Assembly (NCBI RefSeq): GCF_014773245.1
Contig: NZ_JACWMX010000005.1
Coordinates: forward strand, 186,001 to 250,000
DNA: 64,000 bases
Direction of reading: 5' to 3'
From: Mucilaginibacter glaciei
GTDB lineage: Bacteria > Bacteroidota > Bacteroidia > Sphingobacteriales > Sphingobacteriaceae
Under the pieces are notes generated by a model. The model did no database searches. It was given only the letters and a program-made list of their open reading frames with translations, and had not been told where the DNA came from. The translations under genes were made by a program, and so were the position numbers. Positions 50,275 to 59,598 of the stretch are shown in pieces; the stretch's first letter is position 1; every line of letters starts with the position of its first letter.

Positions 50275-50306
50275 TTTTAACGGCGTGCTATTTTAACGGC
50301 GTGCTA
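50275..50306. repeat. 16-bp exact tandem duplication
   Basis: TTTTAACGGCGTGCTA occurs at 50275-50290 and immediately again at 50291-50306, in the gap downstream of the 50368 gene. Confidence 0.8.
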
Positions 50307-50316
50307 TTAAATAAAA

Positions 50317-50344
50317 AAACCCTGCAATGAAATTTGCAGGGTTT
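50317..50344 (-). terminator. Terminator after the 50368-50649 gene
   Basis: AAACCCTGCAA (50317-50327) and TTGCAGGGTTT (50334-50344) form an 11-bp stem, with a T-run on the minus strand from 50319 downward. Confidence 0.85.
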
Positions 50345-50367
50345 GTATACAGTTAAATTTTGATTAA

Positions 50368-50649
50368 TTAACAGGCTAATTCAATTTCGTAGTGCGGGTT
50401 AAGCAACCGCTCTATATTTACCACCGGTATAACAACCTCTGGTTTTATTTTAATGGTAAATTCGTGTACGTTTTTGCCCGATACATCGATAGTACGGTGT
50501 GTTGCGTACAACCTGTTGTTGTTAAGTATATTTTTAACAGTCAGGGCCTGCTCCTCTCCAGAGTAGATCTTGTCTCCTAACTTAATGTTCCTTTTGATGC
50601 CACCTATAGCATCAAAATCTTTCAAATTGGTAGTAGAAAATAGCGCCAT
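50368..50649 (-). CDS. Hypothetical protein, 93 residues
   Basis: A small soluble protein with no recognised domain. It opens MALFSTTNLKDFDAIGG and holds NIKLGDKIYSGEEQALTVKN and HEFTIKIKPEVVIPVV, so mostly beta strands. No signal peptide or membrane segment is seen. It is alone, with a strong terminator, and diverges from the radical SAM gene. A CTCGCAACGCGAG hairpin lies at 50683-50695 in its upstream region. Function unknown. Confidence 0.65.
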   Translation of the reverse strand: MALFSTTNLKDFDAIGGIKRNIKLGDKIYSGEEQALTVKNILNNNRLYATHRTIDVSGKNVHEFTIKIKPEVVIPVVNIERLLNPHYEIELAC

Positions 50650-50855
50650 CTCTTTATCTTTCTTTAGTAAATGTGTAATTCTCGCAACGCGAGCATTGTA
50701 ATAACAATAATTTGTTTACAAAGTTTGGTTTTTTTTTTAAATCTCGCAATACGTATTTCTACGCATTTTAACCCATAGTTATAGGGTGATTACACCCCCT
50801 CGTACAAATTGGCCGCAAAAAAGCTGCCCAAAAGGGCTGTTATTTCAAAAAACCT

Positions 50856-50863
50856 TACCTTTG
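50856..50863 (+). promoter_or_regulatory. -7 element before the radical SAM gene
   Basis: TACCTTTG matches TAnnTTTG, 14 nt before the ATG at 50878. It rules out the upstream in-frame TTG at 50809 as start. Confidence 0.5.
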
Positions 50864-50877
50864 TGAACATTACGCAA

Positions 50878-51858
50878 ATGCAATGCCAAACGATACAAGT
50901 GGTGGAAGATATAATTTTAGATAAAAAGCAATTACAAAGTTATAAGGGTTATAATAATTATGGCGCCTGGCTTAAAGACAAGTACAAGGGCCATCGGGTA
51001 TTTAAGGTAATTGTAGATGGAGGCTTTACCTGCCCCAACCGTGACGGCAGTAAAGGATATGGCGGTTGTACCTATTGTAACGTAGATTCGTTTACACCAT
51101 CGGTTAGCCGCAATGCGCCGACACTGCGCGAGCAGGTAGAGCAGGGGATGGAGCGCGCTATTAAAGGTAACAAAGCCGATAAGTTTATTATATACTTTCA
51201 GCCTAATACCAATACTTATGCCCCGGCGCATTATTTAAAGATGCTGTATGACGAAGCCCTGAGTATTAATACAGAAAATATTGTGGGCCTGAGCGTAGGC
51301 ACCCGGCCCGATTGTATCGACGCGGAAAAGATTGCCCTTTTAGAAAGCTACACCGATCGTTTTGACGTTGACCTTGAAATGGGGATGGAAAGTATCTACA
51401 ACGATACGCTGAACCAGATAAACCGGGGCTGCACGCACGAGGAACTGATAAGTGCCCTTGCCCTTACTGAAAATACCAAACTGGATGTTTGTGTACATAC
51501 CATTTTTGGTTTCCCGTGGGAGACAAAAGAGATGATGCTGAAATATGCCGACGAGATAAACCGCCACGCACAGATCAAATTTGTGAAATTCCATCACCTG
51601 CATATTGTGGAGGGGAGTGTAATGGGTGTTAAATATAAGCGCGAGCCCTTTAAACTGTTCAGCCTGCCCGATTATGCCGACTTTTTATGTGAGTTGCTAC
51701 CACTGGTGCGCGAGGATATTGTGATACAGCGCCTGTTTGGCCTAAGCGACCGCGAGCTGCTTATTGCCCCAAACTGGGGGTTGAAAAAATCAGAGATCCA
51801 ATATTATATCGATCAGCAGATACTGACCAGGGGCGTTGTGCAGGGAAGCGCACTATAA
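50878..51858 (+). CDS. TIGR01212 family (YhcC-like) radical SAM protein
   Basis: A 326-residue radical SAM enzyme. The 4Fe-4S site is CPNRDGSKGYGGCTYC, the spacing of the YhcC/TIGR01212 family, followed by KFIIYFQPNTNTYAP and VGTRPDCI. ATG 50878 is chosen since the promoter lies at 50856. The family is related to Elp3-like and anaerobic-coproporphyrinogen-type enzymes but its substrate is unknown; E. coli YhcC is also uncharacterised. It stands alone on its strand. Confidence 0.87.
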   Translation: MQCQTIQVVEDIILDKKQLQSYKGYNNYGAWLKDKYKGHRVFKVIVDGGFTCPNRDGSKGYGGCTYCNVDSFTPSVSRNAPTLREQVEQGMERAIKGNKADKFIIYFQPNTNTYAPAHYLKMLYDEALSINTENIVGLSVGTRPDCIDAEKIALLESYTDRFDVDLEMGMESIYNDTLNQINRGCTHEELISALALTENTKLDVCVHTIFGFPWETKEMMLKYADEINRHAQIKFVKFHHLHIVEGSVMGVKYKREPFKLFSLPDYADFLCELLPLVREDIVIQRLFGLSDRELLIAPNWGLKKSEIQYYIDQQILTRGVVQGSAL

Positions 51859-51994
51859 TTAGTGAATTAGTGATTGGAGTGGGTGTTTTTCTGAAAATTC
51901 TTTAATCCTGTAAATGCTGATTTGGACAATGGTTTGGTTTTTGCATCCTTTTGTGTAATAAATTAACTTAGACTGTTTATTTACTATTACCGTT

Positions 51995-53194
51995 TTGGCT
52001 CAAAAACCTTTATTGAACTATATACCGGCCCTAACCGGTGTGCGCGCACTTGCGGCATACCTTGTTTTTATATCACATTACGCCTATGGGTTTGATGATA
52101 ACTTTCCCCATGCTGTGCAACGTTTTCTTAACGAGTTCCATATCGGGGTTACTATTTTCTTTGTACTATCGGGCTTTTTAATTGCCTTCCGTTATTTTGA
52201 TACCTTTAAGTTAACCGGCAATTGGTTTCGCCAGTATTTGAAAAACCGTGTTGCGCGCATTTACCCCATGTATTTTTTGCTTACTGCAGGTGCATTTATC
52301 AGCTATTACTTTACCGGCGATCAAAAGATTACCAACGGCTTTGGCAGCCCTGTAGGGTTATTTTTAATGCATATAACCTTTGTGCGCGGGTTTTTTGACC
52401 AGTTAAAGTTTACCGGTATAGCCCAGGGCTGGAGTCTAACGGTGGAGGAATTGTTTTACTTTTCGGCACCGTTCATGTTTTACTTTGCGCAACGCTATAA
52501 AAAATTTTACGTACAACCCTTTATTATAACCGGCGCAGGCCTATTGCTGGTGTTGATGTTTAGAAATGTGAACTGGTACGGGTTTTTTGGCAATTTTACG
52601 TTTATGATGCTATACACGTTTTTGGGCCGCTGTTTTGAATTTTTTGCGGGCATCCAACTGGCACTTATTGTAAAAAATAAAACGCTGAACGGGGCGGCAA
52701 AAACCAGGTATACCTACCTGGGTTTCGGGCTGATATTTGTATGCGTGTGGATAATGAGTTTACTGCCTATCCCAAAAGGGGAGGTAGCCGGGTTACATAA
52801 TCCATGGGGCATTATAACCAACAATTATGTGCTGGCTGCTTCTATAGCGTTGTTTTTTTATGGATTGCTTACAGAAACTACGGTGCTTAAAAAACTACTG
52901 TCCAACAAATTTGTTGAGCTGCTGGGTAAAAGCTCCTATATCTTTTATCTTATTCATTTAGGCTATATGTATGATTTTTTGCACTTCAGTTTCAATAAGC
53001 TTAATGATGATGTATTTAACCTTTATGACAAATGGGGGGTTGATTGGAGCTCGCCTTTTCAGTACGACGGCTTAAACGTTTTGTACGCGTTCATTATCCT
53101 TAATGCTGTATCTGTCATACTGTTCAAGTTAATCGAAGAACCCCTTAATCATTATATTCGTAAGTCAAACTTTTTGATCAGTTCACATAAATAG
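51995..53194 (+). CDS. Acyltransferase family 3 (OafA-like) membrane protein
   Basis: A 399-residue multi-pass O-acyltransferase expected to acylate a cell-surface glycan with an acyl-CoA donor. It begins YIPALTGVRALAAYLVFISHY with the family histidine, VTIFFVLSGFLIAFRYF follows and KNRVARIYPMYFL is the third motif. About ten hydrophobic segments are seen. No ATG lies near the start, so TTG at 51995 (MAQKPLLNYI) is the probable initiator. It heads a cluster with an outer-membrane protein, a CE7-type esterase and a MORN protein on the same strand. Confidence 0.86.
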   Translation: MAQKPLLNYIPALTGVRALAAYLVFISHYAYGFDDNFPHAVQRFLNEFHIGVTIFFVLSGFLIAFRYFDTFKLTGNWFRQYLKNRVARIYPMYFLLTAGAFISYYFTGDQKITNGFGSPVGLFLMHITFVRGFFDQLKFTGIAQGWSLTVEELFYFSAPFMFYFAQRYKKFYVQPFIITGAGLLLVLMFRNVNWYGFFGNFTFMMLYTFLGRCFEFFAGIQLALIVKNKTLNGAAKTRYTYLGFGLIFVCVWIMSLLPIPKGEVAGLHNPWGIITNNYVLAASIALFFYGLLTETTVLKKLLSNKFVELLGKSSYIFYLIHLGYMYDFLHFSFNKLNDDVFNLYDKWGVDWSSPFQYDGLNVLYAFIILNAVSVILFKLIEEPLNHYIRKSNFLISSHK

Positions 53195-53226
53195 GGTAGA
53201 GATATGCAGCCGCTTAAAATATAAAT

Positions 53227-54057
53227 ATGAAAAAAACGCTACGTTATAATTTCTTACTGGTCATGATGGTGCTGCCGTTGTGCACTTTTGCGGGCTGGCC
53301 CATCGGTAAGTACCGCAACCTGGTTGTGCCGTCATTTAACTATTACACTGCTAAAAACACATTTGATACGCAAGGCAAAAAGGTAAATGGTGTAGCCGGA
53401 TCGGGCTTTGACTCTTATGGGTTCAACATTTTTTTTGCACGGGGCTTAAGCCGGCGATTAGATCTGATAGTTAGCGTACCGTTTGTTTATCAAACCAATA
53501 GAAGCGGGGGAGTCACTAATAACTCAAGCGGGGCTACAGACCTTACAGCAGGTTTATCCTACCTCATTCTTAATAACCACTATGAGCGTTTTTTATCAGC
53601 ACAGCTCTCTGCTATCGCACCGTTATATAGTAATAAAAACACCTCATCTGCTTTAGGCTATGGCTCATACGGGTCAGAGGCCAAGATCTCATTTAGCGGT
53701 AACATTGCCAAGCATTTTATAAAGGGGGCTTATTTTAATACCGAGATCTACTACAGGCGTTATTTTAACCAGGATGGCCCCAATCAATATGGTGCCTATG
53801 TATTTTTTGGTTACCTGCTCTCTAAATCAAACCAGGTAACGCTTGATGCGGTTGCCATTAAATCGGTATCTGATAACAAAAGCTTTAACCAAAACATTAC
53901 GTCTATTAAAGATTTTTCTTTGATAAAGCCATCGTTAAGCTTTGGCCACCGGTTTAATCGCCGGTTATCCATGTTTGTGGGGGGCTACTATACAGTAGCA
54001 GGCCGTAATACAGCAATAGGTTACGGAACTAACGTATCCGCAATTTTCCACTTATAG
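53227..54057 (+). CDS. Putative outer-membrane beta-barrel protein
   Basis: A 276-residue exported protein with a signal peptide (residues 1-22, ending CTFAGW). The remainder alternates short amphipathic strands such as RLDLIVSVPFVYQ, DLTAGLSYLILN and HRFNRRLSMFVGGYYTVAG and ends in a hydrophobic YGTNVSAIFHL with terminal Leu, like an outer-membrane insertion signal. It resembles Phenol_MetA_deg-type transporters. It lies 32 bp after the acyltransferase and 11 bp before the esterase, so it belongs to that operon. Confidence 0.72.
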   Translation: MKKTLRYNFLLVMMVLPLCTFAGWPIGKYRNLVVPSFNYYTAKNTFDTQGKKVNGVAGSGFDSYGFNIFFARGLSRRLDLIVSVPFVYQTNRSGGVTNNSSGATDLTAGLSYLILNNHYERFLSAQLSAIAPLYSNKNTSSALGYGSYGSEAKISFSGNIAKHFIKGAYFNTEIYYRRYFNQDGPNQYGAYVFFGYLLSKSNQVTLDAVAIKSVSDNKSFNQNITSIKDFSLIKPSLSFGHRFNRRLSMFVGGYYTVAGRNTAIGYGTNVSAIFHL

Positions 54058-54068
54058 TAATTATCTCA

Positions 54069-55415
54069 ATGAAAAGAATTTTGTTATATATAGTACTTGC
54101 ATTATCGTTTTCTGCTGGCGTTACAACAGGTGCACTGGCCCAGGATGATGAAAAGGAAGGCTCAACATTGCCGGTAGGTGAGGTGGTAATCAAAACAATA
54201 CCCGGAAAAAAGAACGCCATTTTTAGTGATAATGGTGATGTTGATTACAAGCTGAAAGTAAACAATCTGTACCAGATACCACAGGATGGTGATTTTTCAT
54301 ATCGCGTTCGTAACGATCTGGGTGTGCAGGTATATGAAAAACGAGAGAAGTTTAGCATCGGTAAAAATAGTGTAAAAACAATATCGGTTAAGGTGCCAAA
54401 ACAAAAAGCAGGTTTTTATAATATCGATTTTAGGTTTAATTTGACTGAATATGATGATACCGTAAGGCGTACTTTTGGGGTCGACCCGGAGAAGTTGAAA
54501 TCGCCGCTATCAAAACCGGCAGATTTTGATGCCTTTTGGGCCAAAGCCCGAAAAGAATTGAGCACTATAAAGCCCGATTATAAGGTTACCCTTCAAAAGG
54601 AGCTATCAGACAATAACCGTAAAGTTTACCTGGTAGAAATGCGGTCATACCGCAATTTAATAATACGCGGTTGGCTGGTGGTACCGAAGGAAAGTTACAA
54701 GCAGCCTGTTCATTACCGTTTGCCGGGATATGTTGTAGGGTTAAATCCAAATTTTGATACCAACCACTTTATTACCTTTAACCTTAACGTGCGCGGTAAC
54801 GGTAATAGCCAGGATGTGATCAATTTGGGTACAGATGATTACGCTACTGCCGGTATAGAACATAAGGATTCAACCATTTATAAAGGCGTATACCTGGATT
54901 GCCTGCGCGGCGCTGATTTTTTGTTTAGCCACCCGGAGTTAGGGTTAGATACATCAAAAATATTTGTTGAAGGCAGTAGCCAGGGCGGCACCCTTGCCGT
55001 TATTACCGCAGCTATGGACAAGCGTTTTAAAGGTTTGGCAATACAGGTGCCGTTATATGCTAACTTCCGGCTGGATAAGGAAATTGGTTTAAAGTACGAT
55101 ACCCCTGAATTCCCTATTAAATTTTTTAACCGCTATTTAGACAAGCATCCAAATATGACCTGGGAAAAGATCTTTTCTGTTATGGATTATTACGACCCGC
55201 AAAATTTTGCCCAGATGGTAAAATGCCCGGTTATAATGGGGATAGGCCTGCTGGATAAATATTGCCCGCCGCGATGCAGTTTTTCAATGTTTAACCAGTT
55301 TGGGTCAAAAAGTAAGGAATGGTTTACTTCGCCTGAATTAACACACGAGGTGGCATTCGATTACTACATGCTGCAGAACGTTTGGCTGGGCGAACAATTT
55401 AGGCTTGTTAATTAA
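54069..55415 (+). CDS. Acetylxylan esterase (CE7/AXE1 family), secreted
   Basis: A 448-residue exported alpha/beta hydrolase that would remove acetyl groups from polysaccharide or sugars. Signal peptide residues 1-24 (ALAQ), an N-terminal beta-domain (30-150) and a CE7 hydrolase domain follow. The triad is Ser304 (VEGSSQGGTLA), Asp396 (GIGLLDKYCPP) and His426 (PELTHEVAF), and the CE7-specific NVRGNGNS loop is near 240. It follows the barrel gene by 11 bp and precedes the MORN gene by 10 bp. Natural substrate is unknown; the acyltransferase in the same cluster suggests surface O-acyl turnover (inference). Confidence 0.87.
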   Translation: MKRILLYIVLALSFSAGVTTGALAQDDEKEGSTLPVGEVVIKTIPGKKNAIFSDNGDVDYKLKVNNLYQIPQDGDFSYRVRNDLGVQVYEKREKFSIGKNSVKTISVKVPKQKAGFYNIDFRFNLTEYDDTVRRTFGVDPEKLKSPLSKPADFDAFWAKARKELSTIKPDYKVTLQKELSDNNRKVYLVEMRSYRNLIIRGWLVVPKESYKQPVHYRLPGYVVGLNPNFDTNHFITFNLNVRGNGNSQDVINLGTDDYATAGIEHKDSTIYKGVYLDCLRGADFLFSHPELGLDTSKIFVEGSSQGGTLAVITAAMDKRFKGLAIQVPLYANFRLDKEIGLKYDTPEFPIKFFNRYLDKHPNMTWEKIFSVMDYYDPQNFAQMVKCPVIMGIGLLDKYCPPRCSFSMFNQFGSKSKEWFTSPELTHEVAFDYYMLQNVWLGEQFRLVN

Positions 55416-55425
55416 AAATATTGAG

Positions 55426-56403
55426 ATGAAATTTTATTCGATAGTAATTGTTGGTTTTTTAAGCTTATCATTCATTCCCTTTGATAAGCCTGCCCGCAAG
55501 GTTTTTAGATATTGCAAAACTGTTGAAAACGCTTATGTTAACGACGCAGGCGTTTTTAACGGAAAGTTTGAGCGTATTTATGACGGGCATGTGGTAGAAG
55601 CAGGCAATTATGATGATGGGCTAAAAACAGGTTTATGGGCCAGCATGGATGTAGAAGGCCACGTTGTTAAGAAAGTGGGTTACAAAAGCGGCCTGCTCGA
55701 TGGGGCTGTTTCACTGACATTCCCGGATGGTAAGCCAAGGGTTACAGGTGCCTACCGCACCGGGCTTAAAATTGGCGCGTGGGCCTTTTATGATAGCGAC
55801 AACCGGATAGTAAAAAAAGGTAGCTATGTTGATAATGTACCTAAAGGTATCTGGGAATATTATGACAAGGGTAAATTGATAGAAAAATATGATTTTGACG
55901 CTAAAAAAGAGTTAGTAAACAACCGCGAGGCACTGCGTTTTAGCGACGATGAGATCAAATTTAAAAGCGCCTACATGGATAAGGGTTACTATTACCGCGA
56001 GGTGATTGATGTGCCTATAGATGGTGTGCGGCCGCTGGGGGGGTATCGCAAGAGCAAGGAATATTTTGGCCAGAACATTGAAATTCCGCAGGATGTTTGG
56101 TTTACTACCATAACACAAACCTACTTTACTACTTATAAGATCCTGGCTAACGGTGCATTTGGCGATATCACTGTTTCACGTATAAAAAAACCGTATCTGC
56201 CTTATAAAACCGGTATGGATTATCAGTTTAACACATTTTCAAACAATGGGGAGCGCATCAATATTGACGAACGCACCCTATTTCATTTAGCTGATAACAT
56301 AAAAGAGAACTTCGATATTTTGTACGGCCCCTGGATAGTTGCATCCGGCAATAATATAGTGGGGTCGGTGCAAATGAATTTTGTAGTGAACCTGCAATTT
56401 TAA
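55426..56403 (+). CDS. MORN/YwqK-like repeat protein, secreted
   Basis: A 325-residue exported protein (signal residues 1-20, SIVIVGFLSLSFIPF). Residues 40-160 hold about five MORN_2 (YwqK-like) repeats: GKFERIYDGHVVEAGNYDDG, KTGLWASMDVEGHVVKKVGY and GIWEYYDKGKLIEKYDF style units. A C-terminal part (200-325, VDVPIDGVRPLGGYRKSKEY) has no recognised domain but ends like periplasmic TonB-C proteins. ATG 55426 is chosen over an earlier TTG overlapping the esterase. The stop lies inside a terminator hairpin. Function unknown. Confidence 0.75.
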   Translation: MKFYSIVIVGFLSLSFIPFDKPARKVFRYCKTVENAYVNDAGVFNGKFERIYDGHVVEAGNYDDGLKTGLWASMDVEGHVVKKVGYKSGLLDGAVSLTFPDGKPRVTGAYRTGLKIGAWAFYDSDNRIVKKGSYVDNVPKGIWEYYDKGKLIEKYDFDAKKELVNNREALRFSDDEIKFKSAYMDKGYYYREVIDVPIDGVRPLGGYRKSKEYFGQNIEIPQDVWFTTITQTYFTTYKILANGAFGDITVSRIKKPYLPYKTGMDYQFNTFSNNGERINIDERTLFHLADNIKENFDILYGPWIVASGNNIVGSVQMNFVVNLQF

Positions 56404-56412
56404 TTGCAGGTT
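56389..56412. terminator. Hairpin terminator embedded in the end of the MORN gene
   Basis: AACCTGCAATT (56389-56399) and AATTGCAGGTT (56402-56412) pair perfectly around TT. It contains the MORN gene stop and abuts the SRPBCC gene stop, so it serves both convergent genes. Confidence 0.8.
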
Positions 56413-56889
56413 TTATTTTGCCTCGTAGTTGCCAAATAACTTGTCAACTGCTTTAACGCGGTAATCAAAGATCTTTTTTACCTGTTTGCCAACAAGTACA
56501 GCATTGCCTATTTGTCCTATTACTCCATATCCGATAGCATAATGCAGTAGGTCGGTCATTTCAACCCCGCCGGGAATTTCTTTAAAGTGATGCTGATGGT
56601 GCCACAATGCATACGGCCCAAAACGCTGCTCGTCCACAAAATATTTGTGATCCTCCACGTGGGTTATCTCGGTCATCCAACTCATTTTGATGCCAAACAG
56701 CGGCGTAATTTTGTAGGTGATGATCATCCCCGGATACATGACGGTGTTATCCGTATAATCTGATGTTACCACAAATTTCATTTCGGGTGGGGTGATCTTT
56801 GCCAGGTTGAGCGGCGAAGAAAAGAAATCCCAGGCCTCATCTAAACTAATCGGTATATTTTGCTTTAACTTTAATGCGTATGTTTTCAC
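56413..56889 (-). CDS. SRPBCC family ligand-binding protein
   Basis: A 158-residue START/Bet_v1-fold protein. The typical opening LKQNIPISLDEAWDFFSSPLNLAKITP is followed by MTEITHVEDHKYFVDEQRFGPYALWHHQHHFKE and VEMTDLLHYAIGYGVIG. Related Bacteroidota proteins are called ligand-binding SRPBCC or cyclase/dehydrase-like. The ligand is unknown. No partner gene is evident. Confidence 0.82.
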   Translation of the reverse strand: MKTYALKLKQNIPISLDEAWDFFSSPLNLAKITPPEMKFVVTSDYTDNTVMYPGMIITYKITPLFGIKMSWMTEITHVEDHKYFVDEQRFGPYALWHHQHHFKEIPGGVEMTDLLHYAIGYGVIGQIGNAVLVGKQVKKIFDYRVKAVDKLFGNYEAK

Positions 56890-56996
56890 ACTATAGTAAC
56901 GGATTAAACATGTTGCGGTTTCATAGTGGGCATATTAAATTAATAACCAGTATATTGAAACAATAACTCACCATTCGCCACTCACAACCCACCAAA

Positions 56997-57470
56997 CTAT
57001 TGCACCATTTTATTAGCACAACACGAGCTGGCAAAAGCTTCGGGCTTAGCTTTGAATACAAAGCCCATACTCATAATGTAACCCATAGCTTCGTGCAGGG
57101 CCTGGTTGCTTTTAAACATGGGGTTGGTGTTAATGTCGGCGTGAACTTCAAGGCCCACATCGTAAAGGTCAAGCAGGTCGCAAAGTTTGTAAGCGATATC
57201 GATTGATTTTTGCACTTCGGTAAGCATGCGTTCCTTGATGCTCATTTTTTGCGAAGTACGCTCCTGGTGAATAAACATGAACGCGCCCCGCTGCTCGCGG
57301 ATAAAAACAATTACGGTAGCAAAATCAGTAACGGAACCTTTCACCTGCGAATCTGTACCGATACAAACTTTTAATTTATTGCCCAGGTTGGTTTCCCGTT
57401 CAATGGCAGCCTCTACTTCTTCTAAGATGGGTGTTTGGATCACCTCACCGCTAAATTTTCTCCAGGTCAT
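56997..57470 (-). CDS. YkuK/DUF458 RNase H-like protein
   Basis: A 157-residue protein of the DUF458 (YkuK) family with an RNase H-like fold. KVCIGTDSQVKGSVTDFATVIVF has the family Asp, DVGLEVHADINTNPMFKS the second acidic pair, and EAMGYIMSMGFVFKAKPEAFASSCCANK the conserved C-terminal block with twin cysteines. The nuclease role is predicted only. Bacillus YkuK is sporulation-associated; its role here is unknown. Confidence 0.8.
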   Translation of the reverse strand: MTWRKFSGEVIQTPILEEVEAAIERETNLGNKLKVCIGTDSQVKGSVTDFATVIVFIREQRGAFMFIHQERTSQKMSIKERMLTEVQKSIDIAYKLCDLLDLYDVGLEVHADINTNPMFKSNQALHEAMGYIMSMGFVFKAKPEAFASSCCANKMVQ

Positions 57471-57878
57471 AAAAATTGTTTTTGGGTTAATTTTATCTGA
57501 CCTGTTTTATAGGTCTATAAAAATAAGCGATTAACTATTTTATAAACGTTAAAACCACGTCATTTATTTGTTAACATTTTATTGAATATTAACAAGTTAC
57601 GGGATAATGCCGGGTTTTCAGAACTTAATGATGTAGTTTTAAGCTGCGCAACTTAACCTTACTTTGTCGTTGCCGTGCCACCAGCGGCGAAATGATAAAT
57701 CGATCATTGATTTATTTATTAAAAAATATTATCCGGCTAATAGTTAGCCCTTTGCCCTTATTATCAACTTATTAAAAACCGCAGCGCGTATCTGTCGTTA
57801 CACCATTATATTTTGCTGCTGTTTCACATTAAACTATCGGCACGTAACCTTATCTATACTTACATATATTTTAATACT
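57471..57878. other. Intergenic region before the SIMPL gene
   Basis: About 400 AT-rich bases between divergent genes. Apart from a short ACCTG..AGGT hairpin near 57510 and runs of A/T, nothing was recognised. The -7 element of the SIMPL gene is not clear. Confidence 0.5.
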
Positions 57879-58571
57879 ATGAAAAAATTATTCTTAATAG
57901 CCGCTTTAGCCGTATCTACCATTGGTGCATTAGCCCAGAATGTTGATCTGCGCCGTAAAATTGAAGTAACCGGCATTGCCGAGCAAGAGGTTACACCCGA
58001 TATTATCAACGTATCAATTTCCCTAAAGGAATACCTGAATGGCAAGAACAAGGTAACCATCAGTACTTTAGAGAGCCAGTTAGAAAAGGCGATAGCCGAA
58101 GCCGGTATTGCTAAAGAAGACTTTACGGTGAACAGTGTCTCGTCATGGAATTACGCTACCGAAAAGAAAAAGAACCCCGACTTTTTGGCCAGCAAACAAT
58201 ATGGCATCAAGTTTCGCGATCTGAACAAGTTTGACCAGATCCTGAGCAAGATCGATGCTAAGGGCATCCAGTCGACTAACATAGACAGCTATGATTACTC
58301 AAAAATCAATTCATTAAAGAACGACCTGAAGCTGAAAGCATTGTTAGCGGCCCGGGATAAGGCAGCGTTTTTAGTGGCCGGGTTAGGTGATAAACTGGGT
58401 GGTGCTATCAATATTACCGAGAATGATAACAGCAGTTTCCCATCGCCGCGTAACGTAATGTTTATGTCTAAGGCGATGAATGCTGATGCTGCGCCTGCAC
58501 CTGAATCAGACATCGACTTTAAAAAGATAAAATTGAGCTTCCAGATCCAGGCAGTTTTTGAAATTAAATAG
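57879..58571 (+). CDS. SIMPL (DUF541) domain protein, secreted
   Basis: A 230-residue exported protein of the SIMPL/DUF541 family, found in periplasm and linked to oxidative or envelope stress in other species. Signal MKKLFLIAALAVSTIGALAQ, then RKIEVTGIAEQEVTPDIINVSIS opens the domain, and INSLKNDLKLKALLAARDKAAFLV is its typical helix. ATG 57879 is chosen, because earlier in-frame codons from 57813 are not a signal peptide. A terminator follows at 58600. Confidence 0.87.
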   Translation: MKKLFLIAALAVSTIGALAQNVDLRRKIEVTGIAEQEVTPDIINVSISLKEYLNGKNKVTISTLESQLEKAIAEAGIAKEDFTVNSVSSWNYATEKKKNPDFLASKQYGIKFRDLNKFDQILSKIDAKGIQSTNIDSYDYSKINSLKNDLKLKALLAARDKAAFLVAGLGDKLGGAINITENDNSSFPSPRNVMFMSKAMNADAAPAPESDIDFKKIKLSFQIQAVFEIK

Positions 58572-58599
58572 TTTAACACCCAGGCACATAGTAATGAGG

Positions 58600-58636
58600 C
58601 AGCCGGCTACGAAAGTAGGCCGGCTGTTTGCTTTTA
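58600..58636 (+). terminator. Terminator after the SIMPL gene
   Basis: CAGCCGGCTAC and GTAGGCCGGCTG pair with one bulged base around GAAA, followed by TTTGCTTTT. Confidence 0.75.
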
Positions 58637-58696
58637 GCTAAAACATTTAGTTTTCTATTACGTTAATATTTTAAACTATAAATAAACAAGGCCATT

Positions 58697-58915
58697 ATGA
58701 AAATTTTCAAATACCTCATTGCATTGTTAGTAATTACCAATTTGATTGGTGCTTGCAAAGGGCGCGAGAACGCTACTTTAGGCGGCACCAGTGATACATC
58801 TGCAAAAGCCGGAACAGGAAAACCTGCTGAAACGATGAGCAGCGACTCCGCTAAAAAAGATACCACTTACAAAGGTAATGCCGACCCAACCGGGCGCGAC
58901 GTCAAAAATAATTGA
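58697..58915 (+). CDS. Small lipoprotein, unknown function
   Basis: A 72-residue exported peptide. The lipobox Cys20 is in LIGACKGRE. The mature part is a hydrophilic, Ser/Thr/Lys-rich, disordered segment ending NADPTGRDVKNN. No family is recognised. It may be a short surface lipoprotein; the next gene lies 100 bp on. Confidence 0.65.
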   Translation: MKIFKYLIALLVITNLIGACKGRENATLGGTSDTSAKAGTGKPAETMSSDSAKKDTTYKGNADPTGRDVKNN

Positions 58916-59014
58916 ACTTGTTCATCTTCAATTAAATAAATGTGCGATAAACAGTTGATGGTGTTGCTAAAATAAAATATACTTTTTACTTTTAGGCCCC
59001 TAAACAATTTGAGC

Positions 59015-59425
59015 ATGATACGCACGCGTTCTAAAAAAGTGCTTTTAGTAGCACCCCATGTTTTCCCCGATCAGTTACTGGTTGGTTACGGCAATGTGAA
59101 ACACGTATCGGCAATCGCAACAATATTCCCTAACATTCATTCGCTTAAGCCCGACGTGATCTTTTTTGATCATACCCACATGGGCGCCGATCTGGAAAAA
59201 ACATTACGCCGCCTGCAAACTAACTCTGCTTATAAAAGCATCAAAATTTGCCTGTACAAAAAAGAAGAGGCAATTACAGCCGACAGTATTTTTAAAATTT
59301 TAGGGGTGCATCATATCATATACAGTCATGATTTGCAAAAGGCATCAAAAGCCAGTGCCGCATTAAATGCTATCAATAACATGATCGACGCTTCGCTGAT
59401 CAGGCTCGTGGCTGGCGCTAATTAG
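59015..59425 (+). CDS. Receiver-like small protein, unknown function
   Basis: A 136-residue protein with a beta/alpha pattern like a response-regulator receiver: KVLLVAPH, PDVIFFDHTHMGADLEKTL (a possible phosphoacceptor Asp in FFDHTH), and IKICLYKKEEA with a Lys following. No output domain or partner kinase is present. ATG 59015 follows an in-frame TTG 59009; either is possible. The receiver assignment is by eye and tentative. Confidence 0.5.
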   Translation: MIRTRSKKVLLVAPHVFPDQLLVGYGNVKHVSAIATIFPNIHSLKPDVIFFDHTHMGADLEKTLRRLQTNSAYKSIKICLYKKEEAITADSIFKILGVHHIIYSHDLQKASKASAALNAINNMIDASLIRLVAGAN

Positions 59426-59598
59426 GCCGGTCATTTCTCCTTCCTGTTTCTTTTGATAATCCTTGTTTGGTTAAAATTTTACCTAACAATCATTTTACAT
59501 ACAGCAAACACATTTGCCATAAATTGCAGTTAAACTTGTAGGCCGTTTACAGTGTTAAATGTTTAACACCCTACAGCCTTAAAGCGTATCACACTCAA

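Noticed and set aside
50809..50877. Upstream TTG start for the radical SAM protein
   Set aside because: It lies before the TACCTTTG promoter element and the added residues are not family-like.
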